Part shown: piece by piece, positions 34,745 to 48,029 of the stretch | Layout: each line of letters opens with the position of its first letter | How positions within the stretch are numbered: position 1 is the first letter of the stretch | Assembly (NCBI GenBank): GCA_019096065.1 | Contig: JAGUCH010000003.1 | Location: forward strand, 6,324,001 to 6,388,000 | Direction: 5' to 3' | Origin: Paracyclopina nana | Taxonomy: Eukaryota; Arthropoda; Copepoda; Cyclopoida; Cyclopettidae | Length of the DNA stretch: 64,000 bases | Program-made: the position numbers and the translations under genes | Notes under the pieces: model-generated | The model's database searches: none | Seen by the model: only the letters and a program-made list of their open reading frames with translations | Told to the model about the DNA's origin: nothing

Positions 34745-36631
34745 TTAGCATGGTTGGAGAGTATATCTGAGTTTCACTCCAACCCCAGGTTTTTTAGACT
34801 CCATGGATCCCACAAATTCGTAATGGTCACTCAAAAATCTCACATTAAAAGGAACTTGAGCACCTGTAATCAGGATCAATAGATTAATCTGAAGTGGATT
34901 GAGTTTCGATTTGCTTACTGCACACTGTGGCTGTGGCTTTTCCTTTGACTGTGACCAAATTTCGTCCACAAAAGCGTTCAACGAGTCCGCTCATTTTAGC
35001 TGTATTTTTCACTGCACCAGGAATGGTTATGCAGTCATATCCCGAAGTTTTCATTCCACTTGTGCCATAGCCACAGCATTGCGATTGCTATAATTTACGG
35101 GGGAAAAAATATTCGATGTTGTTTTTTCCTAATGTTTTCCTCTTTACCGTAACCAGGCCAGACTCCATAGAAGTTTTACTGTTGGTCTTTCCGGATATTG
35201 AGAAATCAGCTGGAGAAGCCAAAGCATAGCAAATCCTTTCATAATAAGAAATAAAGAGTTCAAAAGTTGCATTAATTTATTGTATACATAATTATATATG
35301 TGTACTTGCAATATCCCCTCTCGCGCCTAGAAGATATAAGTAAAGTGCCGGTTGATTGCATTTTTTTCCAACCACTTATTTCGTACTTACCTCACACAAA
35401 TATTTTGATTTTGATCTGCCAAATGAGTGCCACCATCAAAATTGAATGTTTTCACCATGCCTGTGGTTTGCGTGGGACCAAAAAAGTATTGTGTGCAGCC
35501 TTCTGGGGCTAAATTGTTGTAATCACAACTATATTGTGTAATCTGAATTTTAATAAATAATGCGCTTTAGCAATTTAGATAAAAAAATTTGTTATACGAT
35601 TTTTTACTTTAATATTCCATTGTCGCACAGTTGCTGCTGTCCCTTGTGGATTATTTCCTAGTTGAAAAACCAAATCGTTACATGCTTCTGCAGCATCAAC
35701 ATACACTAAAAGGATGAAATTGTTAATTAACGCATGTGCTTTTTAGTTATTTTTCTTTTTGTACTGTGCTCTCCAGTATTTGTGCCACAAATCTGCGGAG
35801 GTGTGATTCCACTTGGGTTTGTGACTGTAAAAGTGTCAGTCAAACATTGCGTTGCAGTTGATACCTCTTTGCCTCCTGCAGCAATCTACACACAATATTT
35901 CACTTATTATTGGCACGCCTAGATTTCCTGAATATTATCTTTACATTTCCTGAAACCGCTTTGGCAACGCTGGTAGAAACGGTAGATGGTCCAGTGGTGA
36001 CAAAAGTGTTAAAATCCAGTCGTAGCTACACTTATGTAATTTAATAATTGAGATGCTAAAAATGTATGAAATATGTACTTGACAGGTATTTGAATCACAT
36101 CTGCAAATCTTGATTCTGCAAGTGCCTGATTCAGTTCCTGAAGACTCGAAATAAGTACAATTTTCTCTAGATTGGCCTCCACACCGAATCGTAACTATTG
36201 AAAATTAGAAGTAGTTTTCTTTATACATATTTTTTGCCATGGCATGCTCTTACAAGTGCAGCAGACTCCATATCCTTGTGCACATGAGCCTGAATTAATT
36301 CCATTTTTTGCTGTGCACTCCTCAGCTGTGTAGCATGTTCCATTTTTATTGGCACTTCCATTACACGGGTCGTTAGGAAACCTAGGATCATATTGCTAAT
36401 TGCATTTTCAAACTTAACTACAGTATTTTTTCTATCCTCAATATGACTTACGTAACAATATTGAATAAGGGCACTAAAAATGAAAATCGATTGAGAACTT
36501 GTGGTCAATAATAGTTTTCAAAGATATCTCTTACAAACTTTTCCTCCCTTATGCTCTCGGCTTTGAGTGATTCCAAAGCTAGCTAATATAAAGGGTAAAA
36601 CTATTAGCCAAAAGTGTCTACTGTGCTTCAT
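34745..36631 (-). CDS. Secreted CUB-domain protein B (tandem paralogue)
   Basis: Extracellular, function unknown. Twelve exons (minus): 36631-36535, 36473-36452, 36381-36254, 36194-36079, 36025-35945, 35885-35765, 35705-35608, 35542-35391, 35326-35306, 35235-35148, 35087-34919 and 34863-34745; sum 1212 bases, 403 residues, the same total as gene A. Signal peptide KHSRHFWLIVLPFILASFG, clip-like Cys region (NGTCYTAEECTAKNG, GYGVCCT), CUB-type blocks (CTYFESSGTE, CQLRLDFNTF, TDTFTVTNPSGITPPQICG, MYVDAAEACNDLVFQLG) and the second half (GGTHLADQNQNICVR, CCGYGTSGMKTSGYDC, CAQVPFNVRFLSDHYEF). Exon lengths equal those of A in nine of twelve exons, including the 22- and 21-base microexons. Its start is 376 bases from the divergent start of gene C. 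Confidence 0.9.
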
Positions 36632-37007
36632 CTTCAAGCTATGAGATCAAACTGAAATTCCACTTTTGAGGAAATGGAAATGTAACATCACCCCTTTTAA
36701 TTTGCATGGTTTTTGCTTCATGCTCTAATTTTCCTGATTAATTGAAGCATGCTAGGTTGAGAGTGATTCTGTTTTTTTTTCATTGGGAAATAGGCAACAA
36801 AGAGAAAGAGCCAAAGGAAAGATACACTTTGTTTACTGCCCAGTCACGAGGAAAATGTCCAGAACAAAAGGCCAGCGATGAGAAAGCAAATTCTATTCAA
36901 ATTTTCATCAGAGCCAATGCTGATCGACACTTACAGTTATCTCTAGTTTGGCAAACTTGGCTCCATCCAAAACTTTGCAGTCTCCTACATTCAGTCATGA
37001 TACAAGC
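36632..37007. promoter_or_regulatory. Divergent intergenic region between CUB genes B and C
   Basis: 376 AT-rich bases between two divergent start codons of related genes. It likely holds both promoters (inference). No specific sites identified with confidence. Confidence 0.4.
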
Positions 37008-38940
37008 ATGAATTGGTTTAATATTTTAGCCCTAGCTTTGGTTAGCTTTAATTCTGTTTGCTTTTGCAAGAGGTCCTCTAAAAACTCAATAGCAAACCTC
37101 GACTCAACGTCCAATGATAGGGAAGGAAAATGTAAATTGACCGATCTCTAGCATAATCACAATCCTTACAATTATGTCCTATTTTTCCGTTTCAGTATTT
37201 TCGCTATTTAATATAGTTCAATTTAAAAATGCTGGTTGCAGGAGTACAAGTACTTTAAGCAGGTACGCACCGTATTAACAATTACTCAACTTATTGAGTA
37301 CTTTATTTATTGCATGATTAATAGCGGTGGAAGTGGAAGCTTGTACCGAAATGGAACTTGCTTCACCACAAATGAGTGTCAAAATAAAGGAGGAACCACT
37401 GCTGGCTCTTGTGCAGCAGGGTAAGCTCAATTGTTAAAACTTAAAAAAATGCTTTAGGAGATATTTTCTCTTTCAGATTTGGAGTTTGTTGCGTTTTTCT
37501 CGTGACTCAGAGTGGGTCAACTATAAATCAAAATTGCACTTACATTCGAAATCCGGGCTACCCGAGTGCATATGGCGGCAGTTCCGGAGTCGCTTACACG
37601 ATCAACAAATGCTCTCCAGGTTTGCATTCTGAATTTTTTAAACTCTTGCACGTCTCGAAAAATTGGTTTTTTTTAGATATTTGCTGGTTGAGGCTAGATT
37701 TTGAGTCGTTTACCATCCAAGGAACAGGTGGGACCACTGAAGCAAATGGTGGCCAATGTTTGGACTCCTTTACTGTAGCGGTAATCAAGTTCATCTCGAA
37801 TATTATAAAGGAGACTTCTAAACATATTTTTTGCGCAGACAAATACAGGCCAAGCCATACCGGTCATTTGTGGTCAAAACACTGGACAGCATAGTATGCT
37901 CATTGCTCTAAGAAATTGTTTAAGCATTCTTTTAATTACTTGTATTTGATAGTGTATGTTGATATGGGCACGCTGGCGTCAGATACCGCAACGTTGTCGT
38001 TTGCATTCAGTGGAGCCTCTAGCTCTCGAGCTTGGGAGGTCAAAGTTTCTCAGATTCCTTGCAGTGCGCGATATGCGTAAGTTAGCATTTTCAAAAATTC
38101 GACTTTTTAACTTATATCCAATTTCAGGCCTAATAGTGGTTGCCTACAATACCACACTGGCTTGACCGGAAGGTTTACTAGCTTCAATTTTATACCCACA
38201 GCAGACAACCATTTGAGGAACCAAAAGTGAGCTTATAATTGGTTAAAAATCAAGAAAACAAATAAAAAACGTTTTTTATAGCTACAATGTTTGCATTCGT
38301 CAAGAAGCTGGATTTTGCTGCGTTCAATATATGGTAATATCTGTAAAAAAAAAACTCAATGGGGTAAATCCGTAATGATAAGTCGTTCTAGGTTTGCAGC
38401 GACCCTAATTCATTCACATTGGATTCTCCCATGGACCCAACAATGCTCAAAGCATTACAAGAAACGTCTTGTTCCAAAGACTACATCGACATTGCTGGTA
38501 ATTTTAAGCTTGACATTTGGATGTGACAAAAATCTCATTCGGAATTCATCTTTGTAGGCTCTTCCGGAGCTTGCTATCAAGGCTCGCAAAATGGAAATTC
38601 GTTAGTAAACAAATATTGTGGACAGTATTTGAATCCTATGGGTGATGCTATGGCTAACATCGCAATTTGTGGTAATTCTCTGCTCGAGAAGTGTATAAAT
38701 TCTGCTTTTTTCCCAACTTACGTATTTTACATTTACAGATTGTACTGCTCCATTTTCAATTGGGGTGAGAACTGATGCTTTGGCTGATGATGGAACTGCC
38801 ACAACTGCAAATAAAGCTTTAAGCCGAGGTTTCCCTTTAATTTTGCTTTTATAGCCTTTTAGGATGCATTTATGATTGAATTATTAATTATATTTACAGG
38901 CGTTTGTCTCGAATGGACGCAAATTCCTTGCTCAGGTTAA
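37008..38940 (+). CDS. Secreted CUB-domain protein C (divergent paralogue)
   Basis: Extracellular, function unknown. Thirteen exons: 37008-37131, 37196-37262, 37325-37420, 37477-37619, 37677-37780, 37839-37893, 37953-38076, 38128-38226, 38282-38333, 38392-38497, 38558-38671, 38739-38828 and 38900-38940; sum 1215 bases, 404 residues. Signal peptide MNWFNILALALVSFNSVCFC, clip-like region (NGTCFTTNECQNKGG, GSCAAGFGVCCVF) and a canonical CUB (NQNCTYIRNPGYPSAYGG, ICWLRLDFESF, NGGQCLDSFTV, ICGQNTGQHMYVD), then a second Cys-rich half with NVCIRQEAGFCCVQY and a conserved end LEWTQIPCSG. It is more divergent from A and B than they are from each other. Its exon 2 is 67 bases where A and B have a 22-base microexon, and the peptide of the 21-base microexon is contained in its 52-base exon 9. 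Confidence 0.88.
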
Positions 38941-39217
38941 CAACGAACAGAACCTCTCAATAATGAATTAATAATGTATTATTCATCCAAGTTGAAGTAA
39001 ATAAATGCAACATTGTGAAAGGCAAACATATTGATAGATACAAAATTGCATCATTTCAAAAATTCCAAGTTGAAATAAGTAAATGCAGGGTTGTGAAAGA
39101 CGAAAAAAATTGATTGATGCTTTATTGCAACATTTAAAGAAATAATGTCAATGGAATTTGGCGTTGAATGGGGCTGTTTTTACATTTGGCTTGGAAGCAT
39201 CATATATTGGTAATTTA

Positions 39218-41233
39218 TCAATCCGATAATAGTGCACCAGCAACACAGGCTGTCAGAAAGCATGCCAAAGATCCTGCAACGTAGGCTCTTATTGCACATT
39301 TGGAGATATCATTTCTCCTCTCTGGAACCCATGTTCCAAAAGCTGCAATTAGGATGCCAATAGAGGCTGGATTTGCAAATCCACAAAGAGCATAAGTTGC
39401 AATTGCCTAAAAAGTAAAAAGTCACCTCCATGTAGTATGTATAATAACCTAAATTGATTAGAGTTACCTTTGATCTTGGAGACAGCTTGCTGCTGACTGA
39501 AGCTAGCTCACTATAAGCCACAAATTCATTGAGAAAGCTTTTGATGCCCAGCAATCTGCCCACTATTTCCAAATCTCCTTCATCAACTCCCATCAGCCAA
39601 GCAAGAGGAATGAATATTTTTCCCAGGATGAACTGCACTGTGATCCCATCATAGCCAATCAAAGTGCAAAACCATTCCAGCATGCCATTGACAAAGGCCA
39701 CAAAAGCTATGACTGCAATCAAAGAGCCAGCAATATTTGCTACCAAAAAGACAGCAGCTGAGGCTCCTTGGCTCGCAGCATCCAAAAGGTTAGCTTCTTC
39801 TCCTCTCGGAAGTTGAGTTATTGCTTTCAGGGACGTTTTGGTCTTCTTGGTCTCTGGGAAGAGCAATTTAGCTGCTGCCAAGGCTGCAGGAGCAGACATG
39901 ACACTTGCACTTAGTAAATGAGATGCCGAGATGTTGAAGCTGATGTAAGCTGCCAAAACTGACCCTGCAATGGTTGCCATGCCACTTGTCATGACACAGT
40001 GCAGCTCAGAGTTGGTCATTTTGCTGAGGAAGGGTTTGATCACGAGAGGTGCCTCTGATTGGCCCAAGAATATGTTGGCCGCTGCTGTCATTGATTCACA
40101 TGGGGTAGTTCCAATTGTGATTTGCAACAGCCAGCCCAGCTTGGAAATGATCCATTGCATGTAGCCCAAGTAGAAAAGCATGCTAGTGAAAAAGCTAAAG
40201 AAGAAGATCACACTCAGAATTTTGAACATGAAGACTCCAGCTATGGCATGTTTGGTGTTGATGGCAGTTGCCACTTCGAAGGCTGTGGAGTTGGGCTCCA
40301 GCAAAAAAGTGTAAAACGGTTGCTGGTTGACTAAATACCCATACACAAAGGATGATCCATCATCAGAGTAAGCCAAGAATGTAGTGATTTTTTTGCCAAA
40401 GCATTCAAAAACACTCCTGCCAACTTCCCATCTGAGTATCAACAGACCAAATATAAGTTGAAGAACCAGGCCCCAAATCACAGATCTCCACCTGAAAAAG
40501 CATAAATGAAGGAACTATGCTTTTAACAATAATTTTAAATTTCAGTTTCAGTTTACCTGATTCTTGAAGGATTATTGGATCCCAGCACTGCCAAACATAT
40601 CAAAACACAAAGTCCAAAAAATGACACTAATCTCCGCCTGTCATTGGCAGTATCAATCAGCAAGAAAATCAAAACTGCCAAAAACACCGAGATGTCTATG
40701 GCCACTGAGGCCCACCACTTTGACATTAATTTGTTGTACTGATTTGTCACAGGTGATGCTATGGTATCAATGAGTCTTCTTCCTGCTCGAGACTGAAGGA
40801 CTCTTTTTACTGATGGCTTCAAGAGGTAGAAATAGATGATGCAGCTGTCCACTACAACAGTCATGATGATCAGAAATCCAAGTCCATCACACCACTCAAT
40901 TTGGGCATCATTGTCATTGTTGTTTGTGTAGTGAAATATTGCAGCAATAAAGTAGACTTTGCATAGCAGACCAATCAAGACCTTGATTCCAACATTTATG
41001 TACCTTTCGTACCTTTCATCTTGAAATAAACTCCTAATCTTTATGTGGACCAGTGCTAAGATTTTCTCAACTTTATTCAAGTCAGGCGCTGGCAAGTCTT
41101 CAAAGTCAACATCGGTGTCACTATCTGAATTGGGCTTAGCCTCAACTGGCTGATTGTCTTCTGGCCCAAAATCCAATGCTGGATTGTCCAAGCCAATTTT
41201 TGTGTCACTATTGAGTTGATATTTTTCCTTCAT
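39218..41233 (-). CDS. SLC28-type concentrative nucleoside transporter (CNT)
   Basis: Plasma-membrane, cation-coupled uptake of nucleosides. Exons (minus): 41233-40557, 40491-39468 and 39406-39218; introns 65 and 61 bases; 629 residues, the size of animal CNTs (about 600-690). The acidic cytosolic N-terminus (about 85 residues) is followed by some ten to thirteen hydrophobic segments. Family motifs seen: GQSEAPLVIKPF (substrate-binding helix hairpin), ESMTAAANIFL, SVMSAPAALAAAKLLFPE, the signature GIKSFLNEFVAYSEL, and CGFANPASIGILIAAFG near the end. The first Met at 41233 is used; nothing suggests an upstream start. Subtype (CNT1/2 against CNT3) cannot be set with confidence, although the helix motifs look closest to CNT3. 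Confidence 0.94.
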
Positions 41234-43183
41234 ATTGTTGCACCTCTTGCATCAAAGATTTGAACTGACACATTTCCTTTTGTTGTTTAATCTGTGTTAC
41301 CTGGACAGGCAAACTTCCCAAGGTTATTCATGATTCATGTTGCCATATCTCAGTGCTCAACATCATTTAAATGAGATTTCCACATTTTTTGCCAACACCC
41401 AAAGTTCCAGTAATTTGGACTGGTTGTCTATTGGTTTCTTAAGAAAAAGTGCTATATACGCACAATTATGTGGCATATAATGTGTCAGCTATCTTAACAA
41501 GTGTTTTTATTTGGCTTAAAAGTGCTACAACCTGAGTATGCTTTTAGCAACTTTTAAGTGTCTACGAATGACGCAGAAGCCTTAAAGTAATTCAATAGAT
41601 CGATTGTGTGGTAAAATTATGATTGTCAGTAAAAGAATGCAATGGTGAATATTTAAAGTGATCCTTATTTTATATGTTCTCGTGGGGATACGCCTTTGAG
41701 ACGGCGCATTTTTATGCTGAATAGTATAGACGAAAATAATTGCTTGTGTCAGACACGTTTTCTTATATTGCAAATTTCATCTGGCCTTAAAAGTAGGTTG
41801 CGAGTGGATGGATAATATCTTTCGCTTATTTAGCAATATCTTTAAAAAAATTGCAATTTCTCCTCCTAAAACCAGCCCCCAACTTGATGATTTGCTACAT
41901 TGCTTCATTGTATGAGTATTACTTCCTACCGGAAAAATTCTCAAGTGGAATTTCATCGAAACTTTATGTCCTGTTCATGTACACCCAAAACTCCTTAAAT
42001 GCACGAAAAATATCTTAAGAAAAGGAGAAAATTGTCTTATTTCTAAGCAAATCTAATTTTGGCATTTTATGAACCACATTTTAGACATTTAGACAAGCAA
42101 AATCAATACTTAGATTTAATTTTGAAAAGCCTAAAATAGAATTGAGAAAATTGCCATTAAAAAGGCTGCTCGGTCCCGAGCTGAACTCGTAAAGTGGCAG
42201 TCAGCTGCATATTCACATTTCCTTTAGACATTTCTCTCCATACTTTTTAAAAGGCACATGAACAAGGCTTAATTCTTCTCTTTTCGCCTTTGGAACCACA
42301 TGGAGAGATTGTGATTGGTAGGAGGCTTTGAAAGCTCGATTAAGCACGATTTTTTATGTCTGTTGTTGCTCGAATGTTGTTTGCTTCTTTCTCATACGCT
42401 TCCCTTAGTCGTTTTTTGCGCCTAAATGAATGTATGTTTGTATTTTACCCTAGGGATCCTACTTTTAACTTGAGATATTGCTTTGAAATGCAAAAAAGCC
42501 ATTTCTAATGGGTATAGCTAGTGGGACCGCTTGAAGATAATTTGGCCTTTTATCATGTCAAAGTTAAAGTTGGCCTCTATCAACTATGCTTGGATTTTAC
42601 CAGGTATGTTTTATTCCAAAAGTTTCAGTTGCTGCACAACTAGTCAGCAAAATCTACAAATTTAGCGCTATAATTAGAACATGATTATTGTTTTAAGGCA
42701 TGCATGCTTGAAATTGTGAACATTGTTAGTTGCAATACAATCATATATAGTAGTGAATATGGTAAAAGAATGTCACTCAATGAACCAGCTCATATTTTGC
42801 CTTGAAAATTTTGTACACCTTGAAATTGTCCACCTTTCTTTAGTAAATAGTCACTCACGATTTTTAGGTCTTGAAAAACACTTTTGATTTGCACCAATTT
42901 TTGAGCTTAGCGGAAACTGTTGTTAATCTGTGGGTTAATTAAGCTGACTTTAGTAAGGAGAAAATGTGGAGGTAATAGTCTGCTTCAAATCTAGCCATAT
43001 TTTGTGGAGATGGTGGATTCTGGCAGCACTCTCACTGGTTTTTTTCTTCTTTTGACGGGTTTTCTTCTGGGCCAGTTCAAGGCTGCACATATTTATAAAA
43101 CTGCTCTAGTTGGTCAAGGCGTTGGGCTTTTTTTGCTTGCAAACTATTGCTCTTCACTTTTCTGCCTATCCAAAGCTGCTTAA
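41234..43183. other. Intergenic, AT-rich, no gene seen
   Basis: About 1.95 kb between the CNT start and the 3' end of the Lys/His-rich gene. No coherent frames, repeats or RNA genes recognised. Confidence 0.5.
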
Positions 43184-46100
43184 TTAAGGAAGCTGAGAGT
43201 GTTGCTTTCTTCCCTTTTTGCCATGCTTTTGCTTCTTCTGCTGTTGTTTGCCCATCGTTTTGGACTTCCAATGCTCAAGTTTCTTCATGTACTTCTTCTT
43301 ATGGTGGCTCATGTCTTTGCCATTATTCTAAAAAAATAAAATACTGGCTGAAAGATCTTTATCCAAATATTTTGAGATGAGGTACAAACCTTGCTCTTTT
43401 CAGCACTGGCATGCTTTTTTGGTGCTTGTTGGTCGTAGCTCAAATCCTGCAGACGAATGTCATCAAAAGAGTCATGCTGGGATCCTGCAAAAATCAATTT
43501 GATAATTAATCTCATTCATCATCATTCTGATAATCGAGATGGCTTATTTCAAAATGGCTTGGCTCAATTCTTGGTGGAGAAATTCCTGAGAATTCTGATG
43601 CAGAATACTATTCTCAAAAGGAGCAGTGGCCTCAGTGCAAGGAAATCTGCATTTCATTGATGCATATTGTATTTTGGCACTGCTCATGGCACTACTCCAA
43701 GTCGTTTATTACTTTTGATGTTGTTGGCTTACCGTCTTGGTTATGAGCGACTTTCTTCCTATTTTTCCTCATTTTTTTCCGATTGTTGACTTCGTGGTGC
43801 TCGCCACGGTGGCCCAATAAATGATCTGTGAATGTTAGAAAAGAGCTACTACATTTACTGCGTTTTCCTTTTGTGCAAAAAAGGCCGGCCCTCCTTATTC
43901 AAAGCGGAACAAAAGGTGCTTTTTCTACATGTAGAAAGGGCTTTCGCTACATCCATAATTTTTGTCTCGTCTTTGCAAAACTTTTCCTCGTTTTAATACA
44001 GAAAGTTGAAAGCATTTTTTTATTAGCTTACCAGGTTGGTGAGATGGTCCGGCATGATCAATCGCATTGTTTTCTGGCTTCAAAAGCTCAGAATATTTGT
44101 TGCGCCGTTTGGCCTGAAAGAAAAGCAGACTTTTATTGTCATGGCTTTCAAAATGATCTAGCTGGTAGCAACCCTTAAGATTAATGAGTTGACAAACTTT
44201 TGCCAAAACTGCAGTTTTGGGAGCCAAGTGACCATAAATGGCCCATTTGAGGGCATTGCTGAGAGCCAATCACAATAATAAGTCTTATCGTTACAGGCCC
44301 GAAAAACTACTCAATTTTATGAGTTATTTTCTAATAAAATCATGATCAACGATGAAATGTTCAACGATAAATAACTTTAGTTTTTATTTTATGTGTCAAA
44401 ACTTGCCCTTATTGTTTGGGCGTGTTGCTGTTATTTTCAAAAAGCTAGTTCATATCTGTGATGCTAACATGCAAGCAACCCATTTGCCATGAGTAATGTT
44501 CTCCTGTTCCAAATTAATAGCAACGGTGCATCATTTTGGACAAACTTTGGACTTTTCCGAGAGGACGAAAAAAGCCACTTCAAGAGTGCTGAAGAAAAGT
44601 TTTTGTGCTGATTTTTAGCCAAATCCAATAGTTTCCTTTTGTTTTTCTTACTCCTGCTGGATTAGTTTGCTTTCTTTTCGAGTTTGGCCCAATACTTTGC
44701 TTTGCCAAGATTTTTGGCTGTTGTTTCATTTTTTTGTTCTGGCCCAAACCAGATACGTACATACACTAAGACCTTATCCATTGTAGTGGAATTTATTTGT
44801 GATTTTTTTTGTTCGCGTCAAGAAAGTGATAACATAAACATACTGAAAAGAAACGGCTCTCCTGGCATCCTACTGCACTGATGATCCGTTTCTGCATTAT
44901 AAAATAGATTTATTCTTGTAGATTGTACAAACGATCTATCCAATTCTGGGTCCCTCATATAGGTGGTCTGAAGTGTTATCAATCTTTGACCACGCTATTC
45001 TTTCATAGCAGTAACTACTACACCACCGTTGAGAACTTCCCCCTTTTTGGCTGCTGCTTTCTTCAGTGCCAGAAGAACAGCTCTACAATTTACCGGGTGA
45101 CTGAGATCTCTGGGGTGTTGTAAATCGCGCCAAAAAAAACTTTTCCGAGCAACTTGAGAGAGTAAGAAGCCACCAAACAATGATCAGCACTTTCAAAAAA
45201 TATGGGCCATTTGGGTTGGATGGGTAGATGGCAAAAACGCGAGCACAGCTGACTTTCTGTGTAACAAACTAGTCATGTTTCTTGTCAGAAACTTTTTTTG
45301 CTGAATTCTGTCTCTCCCTCTTTTTTTGCCTCCTCTGGAAAACTCAGCTCAAGGCATACTGCCATGCACGTTTAAGCGAGGCCATGCTGTGTCAGTCATG
45401 CCTGAGTAGAAATAATAAACTGAGAATTTATTTGCTCGCTCGTATCGTAGATGCTCACAACAGCAAGTGGGGAAAATTGGAAAGCAAATTGCATATGCAG
45501 ACTCCTAAAGAGATAACCATCACCATAAATCTTCGCATGAATACTACTGTTAATACCACCAAGAGAGGTGCAAAAAAATAAGCATTTGCCATATAGGTAT
45601 TGTGAAAGCCCCCTTAAGCATTTGCGCTTTCTTTGCGATTCCTTGCGATCAATGCTTCTCAACAATTATCAATTCTATGAAGATTTTCTGGCTATTTCTT
45701 GTCAAAGATGATTCTCATCAATTTAGTATGTACTATATAATCTTAGAGTTTCAAGCTTGGCTAATACAGCTGAAATTAGCGTCGCAATTATTTTTTTTTT
45801 CATTCTGGCTGCTACAAATTCTTTTATTCGAGCACTTGAAAGGCTAGGCCAAAATAAAAAAGTGGTGCTTTGTCAAGATGCGTTAAACAAGATTAAACTT
45901 GTCCCCTTTGAAGCCAAGCATGCATGAAGGTGGGTGCATTTTTCCCACATGCCTCCACTACACATAGAATATGAGTGCAATCTTGAAAGCCGCTGCGACG
46001 CCCCGAATTTCTACCCTAGCCACTTTTTGCGCATTATTGGAGAATAATTGGCATCGGCTGAGCCAAGCTTCTCTTTTGTCTGTAATGGTGACCAAAGACA

Positions 46101-48026
46101 GTTGCCTGTTTTTCATCGCTATATCAAGTGCAGGTTTTTCTGAAGACTATTGAGAAATTGCCTGCTTTCAAGCTTGTGGAAGCTGAGATGCAGGCTCTAT
46201 TTGTCATAGCCACTTTGTCACTGTTCCCTTTGAGTGCAAAGCTAGCTACTTTGCTGGCTAAAGCAACTACACTTCCTGATTGAGCAGCTTTCTTCTCTAA
46301 TTAAAGTGGCTCATTACACGTTTGGCAGTGGCATTTTCTCCCGGTACACGCAATATTTACTTTGAGAGCTTTTTCAACACTCTCTTGACTATTGCTTTGC
46401 GACCACTCGTTCCACACCGTAAATTGCATAGTAGATTTCGAATAATGGCTATATAGCTCGTGTTGGATAGTACCTAGTGGTGGGAATAGATTTGCACACT
46501 ATGACAATTTGCACTTATGGCTCAGCTCTTGAATTTCTATTCCATTGGATTGAGGCTGAACATAATGTATAGAAGTTAATACTAAAGGTTTGCCAAAAAA
46601 TGGGGAGCTTATTATAGGGTGGGGCCGTGTCTTTTCTTGGCTCCTAACAAGCCTCTAAATGGCTCACCATGAATCTTATCACTGCAAAGAGATGGTTCTT
46701 TTTGAACGTAGTGGGAAAATCTTGACGGTCGTTAAAGCATGAGGCAGCCTACGTAGAGGTGATTGGGAAACTTTTTTATTTGAGTAGCATAGTACTCTAG
46801 CTTTCTTTGTCTTGCCCCTCGATGCATTCACGGCTAATCATAAAAAGTGCATCCCAAAACTCAGCTACGTGAGAAGGGTGCTAAGAAAAAGCTGTTTATG
46901 AGCCAATCAAGCTTACATTTCCTTGTATAAAGCGCTCAAGTTGCGAAGTTTTCAGCTATATACTATCTATACTATGCTGAGGTAGCGTAAGCTATTTGAC
47001 TATATTTGACTCATTTGCATTCACTTTGTGATCGGTAAAGAGCTGCAGAGATTGGTTTTCTGTACTTTGTTGCTCCCCTTTTGCCGCATTGTTGATCTTC
47101 TAGCATATAGCCCGAAAATGCCCTCAAAATGTATGCTATAATGTTTAGTGGTAGAAAGCAACCAGCATCATTTACTCCCTTTTTAGTTGGAGCAAAACGA
47201 GAGAAAAGAAATGCTGCTGGTGAGTCCCATTTTGTTTTCTCCAATAAGGTGTCTCAGGAAACTAACAGTTAGCTGACTGGTTGACTGGCCCACACCCAAT
47301 AACACTTACTGTGTACAACAGTGAGTGCAAGATACCATTACTGCAACTAAGAAATCGTCTCGGAGAAAGCTCCTGCAAGTATAATTGGGAAATGTTATTG
47401 TTGCCTTTTTTTAACTGCCTGAGGATTTATGCCTTCTTTCCTCTATTGGCTTCTTCCTCTTGGTTGCCATTGATCTTGACAAAAGGCCCTCAGAGTAAAT
47501 TGAAGGCCTGTCATATATCGACCGACTTATTGTGAGGGGCAAGCAGAGGATAAATGCTACCAAAGAACTGGTGCTTATGCCTACTTTCTCTCTTTTGGCC
47601 ATTCAAGATTAGCATGCATAGGGATTAAGGCCTTTATGCGTGCACCTCTATGGCAACACACACACCTCCATTCAGCAGCTGTGTCTCTTGGTTGGTTTGC
47701 AAAGTTGGAAAAGCCCATTTGATGATTTGAAAGAGGATTTCTCTTGGGCTCTCACCAAAGTTGCTGCAGGCTTATATAGGACTCATATGCAAGAAAACCA
47801 TGCTCCTTTTCAGTTTGCATCTCTAACGGCGTTCTTTAGCTGGTAAAAAGGCTTACTTTCTGTACGTAACCTGCCTTGTTTTCAGTTTTCAAATCAGGGA
47901 GGAAGAAGCTTTGATATCGAGCCTTAGTGGAGCCCAAAGGCTCAGAGTCCATTTCCTTGTCTGATGCATGTGAGAGATAAAAGCCTTCTGACATATCTCC
48001 TCTAAGGTCCCATTTGGTCTGGTAGT
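43184..48026 (-). CDS. 3' exons of an unrecognised Lys/His-rich, cysteine-free protein (5' end unresolved)
   Basis: Not recognised. Five minus-strand exons chain with matching phases: 48026-47857 (ends AAA before GTAAGC, phase 0), 44113-44032 (0 to 1), 43825-43733 (1 to 1), 43484-43390 (1 to 0) and 43327-43184 (stop TAA 43186-43184). The peptide starts with YQTKWDLRGDMSEGFYLS, passes through RRNKYSELLKPENN and HLLGHRGEHHEVNNRKK, and ends in strongly basic runs (MSHHKKKYMKKLEHW, QKHGKKGRKQHSQLP). No cysteines, no membrane segment and no known fold are visible. The first exon listed needs one base from a preceding exon, which was not found. The same-strand signal-peptide exon at 61262-61336 could be its start, in which case the retrotransposon sits in its intron. 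The basic end suggests binding to nucleic acid or extracellular glycans; this is only inference. Confidence 0.55.
44114..47856. other. Long presumed intron, no gene seen
   Basis: About 3.7 kb between exons of the Lys/His-rich gene. Frames on both strands (for example plus strand 47640-47846) lack supporting signals. No repeats recognised. Confidence 0.45.
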
Positions 48027-48029
48027 CTG

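Noticed and set aside
31392-38940. Idea of a CRISPR-like or satellite array from the repeated blocks here
   Set aside because: The repetition comes from paralogous exons on both strands, not from short direct repeats with spacers.
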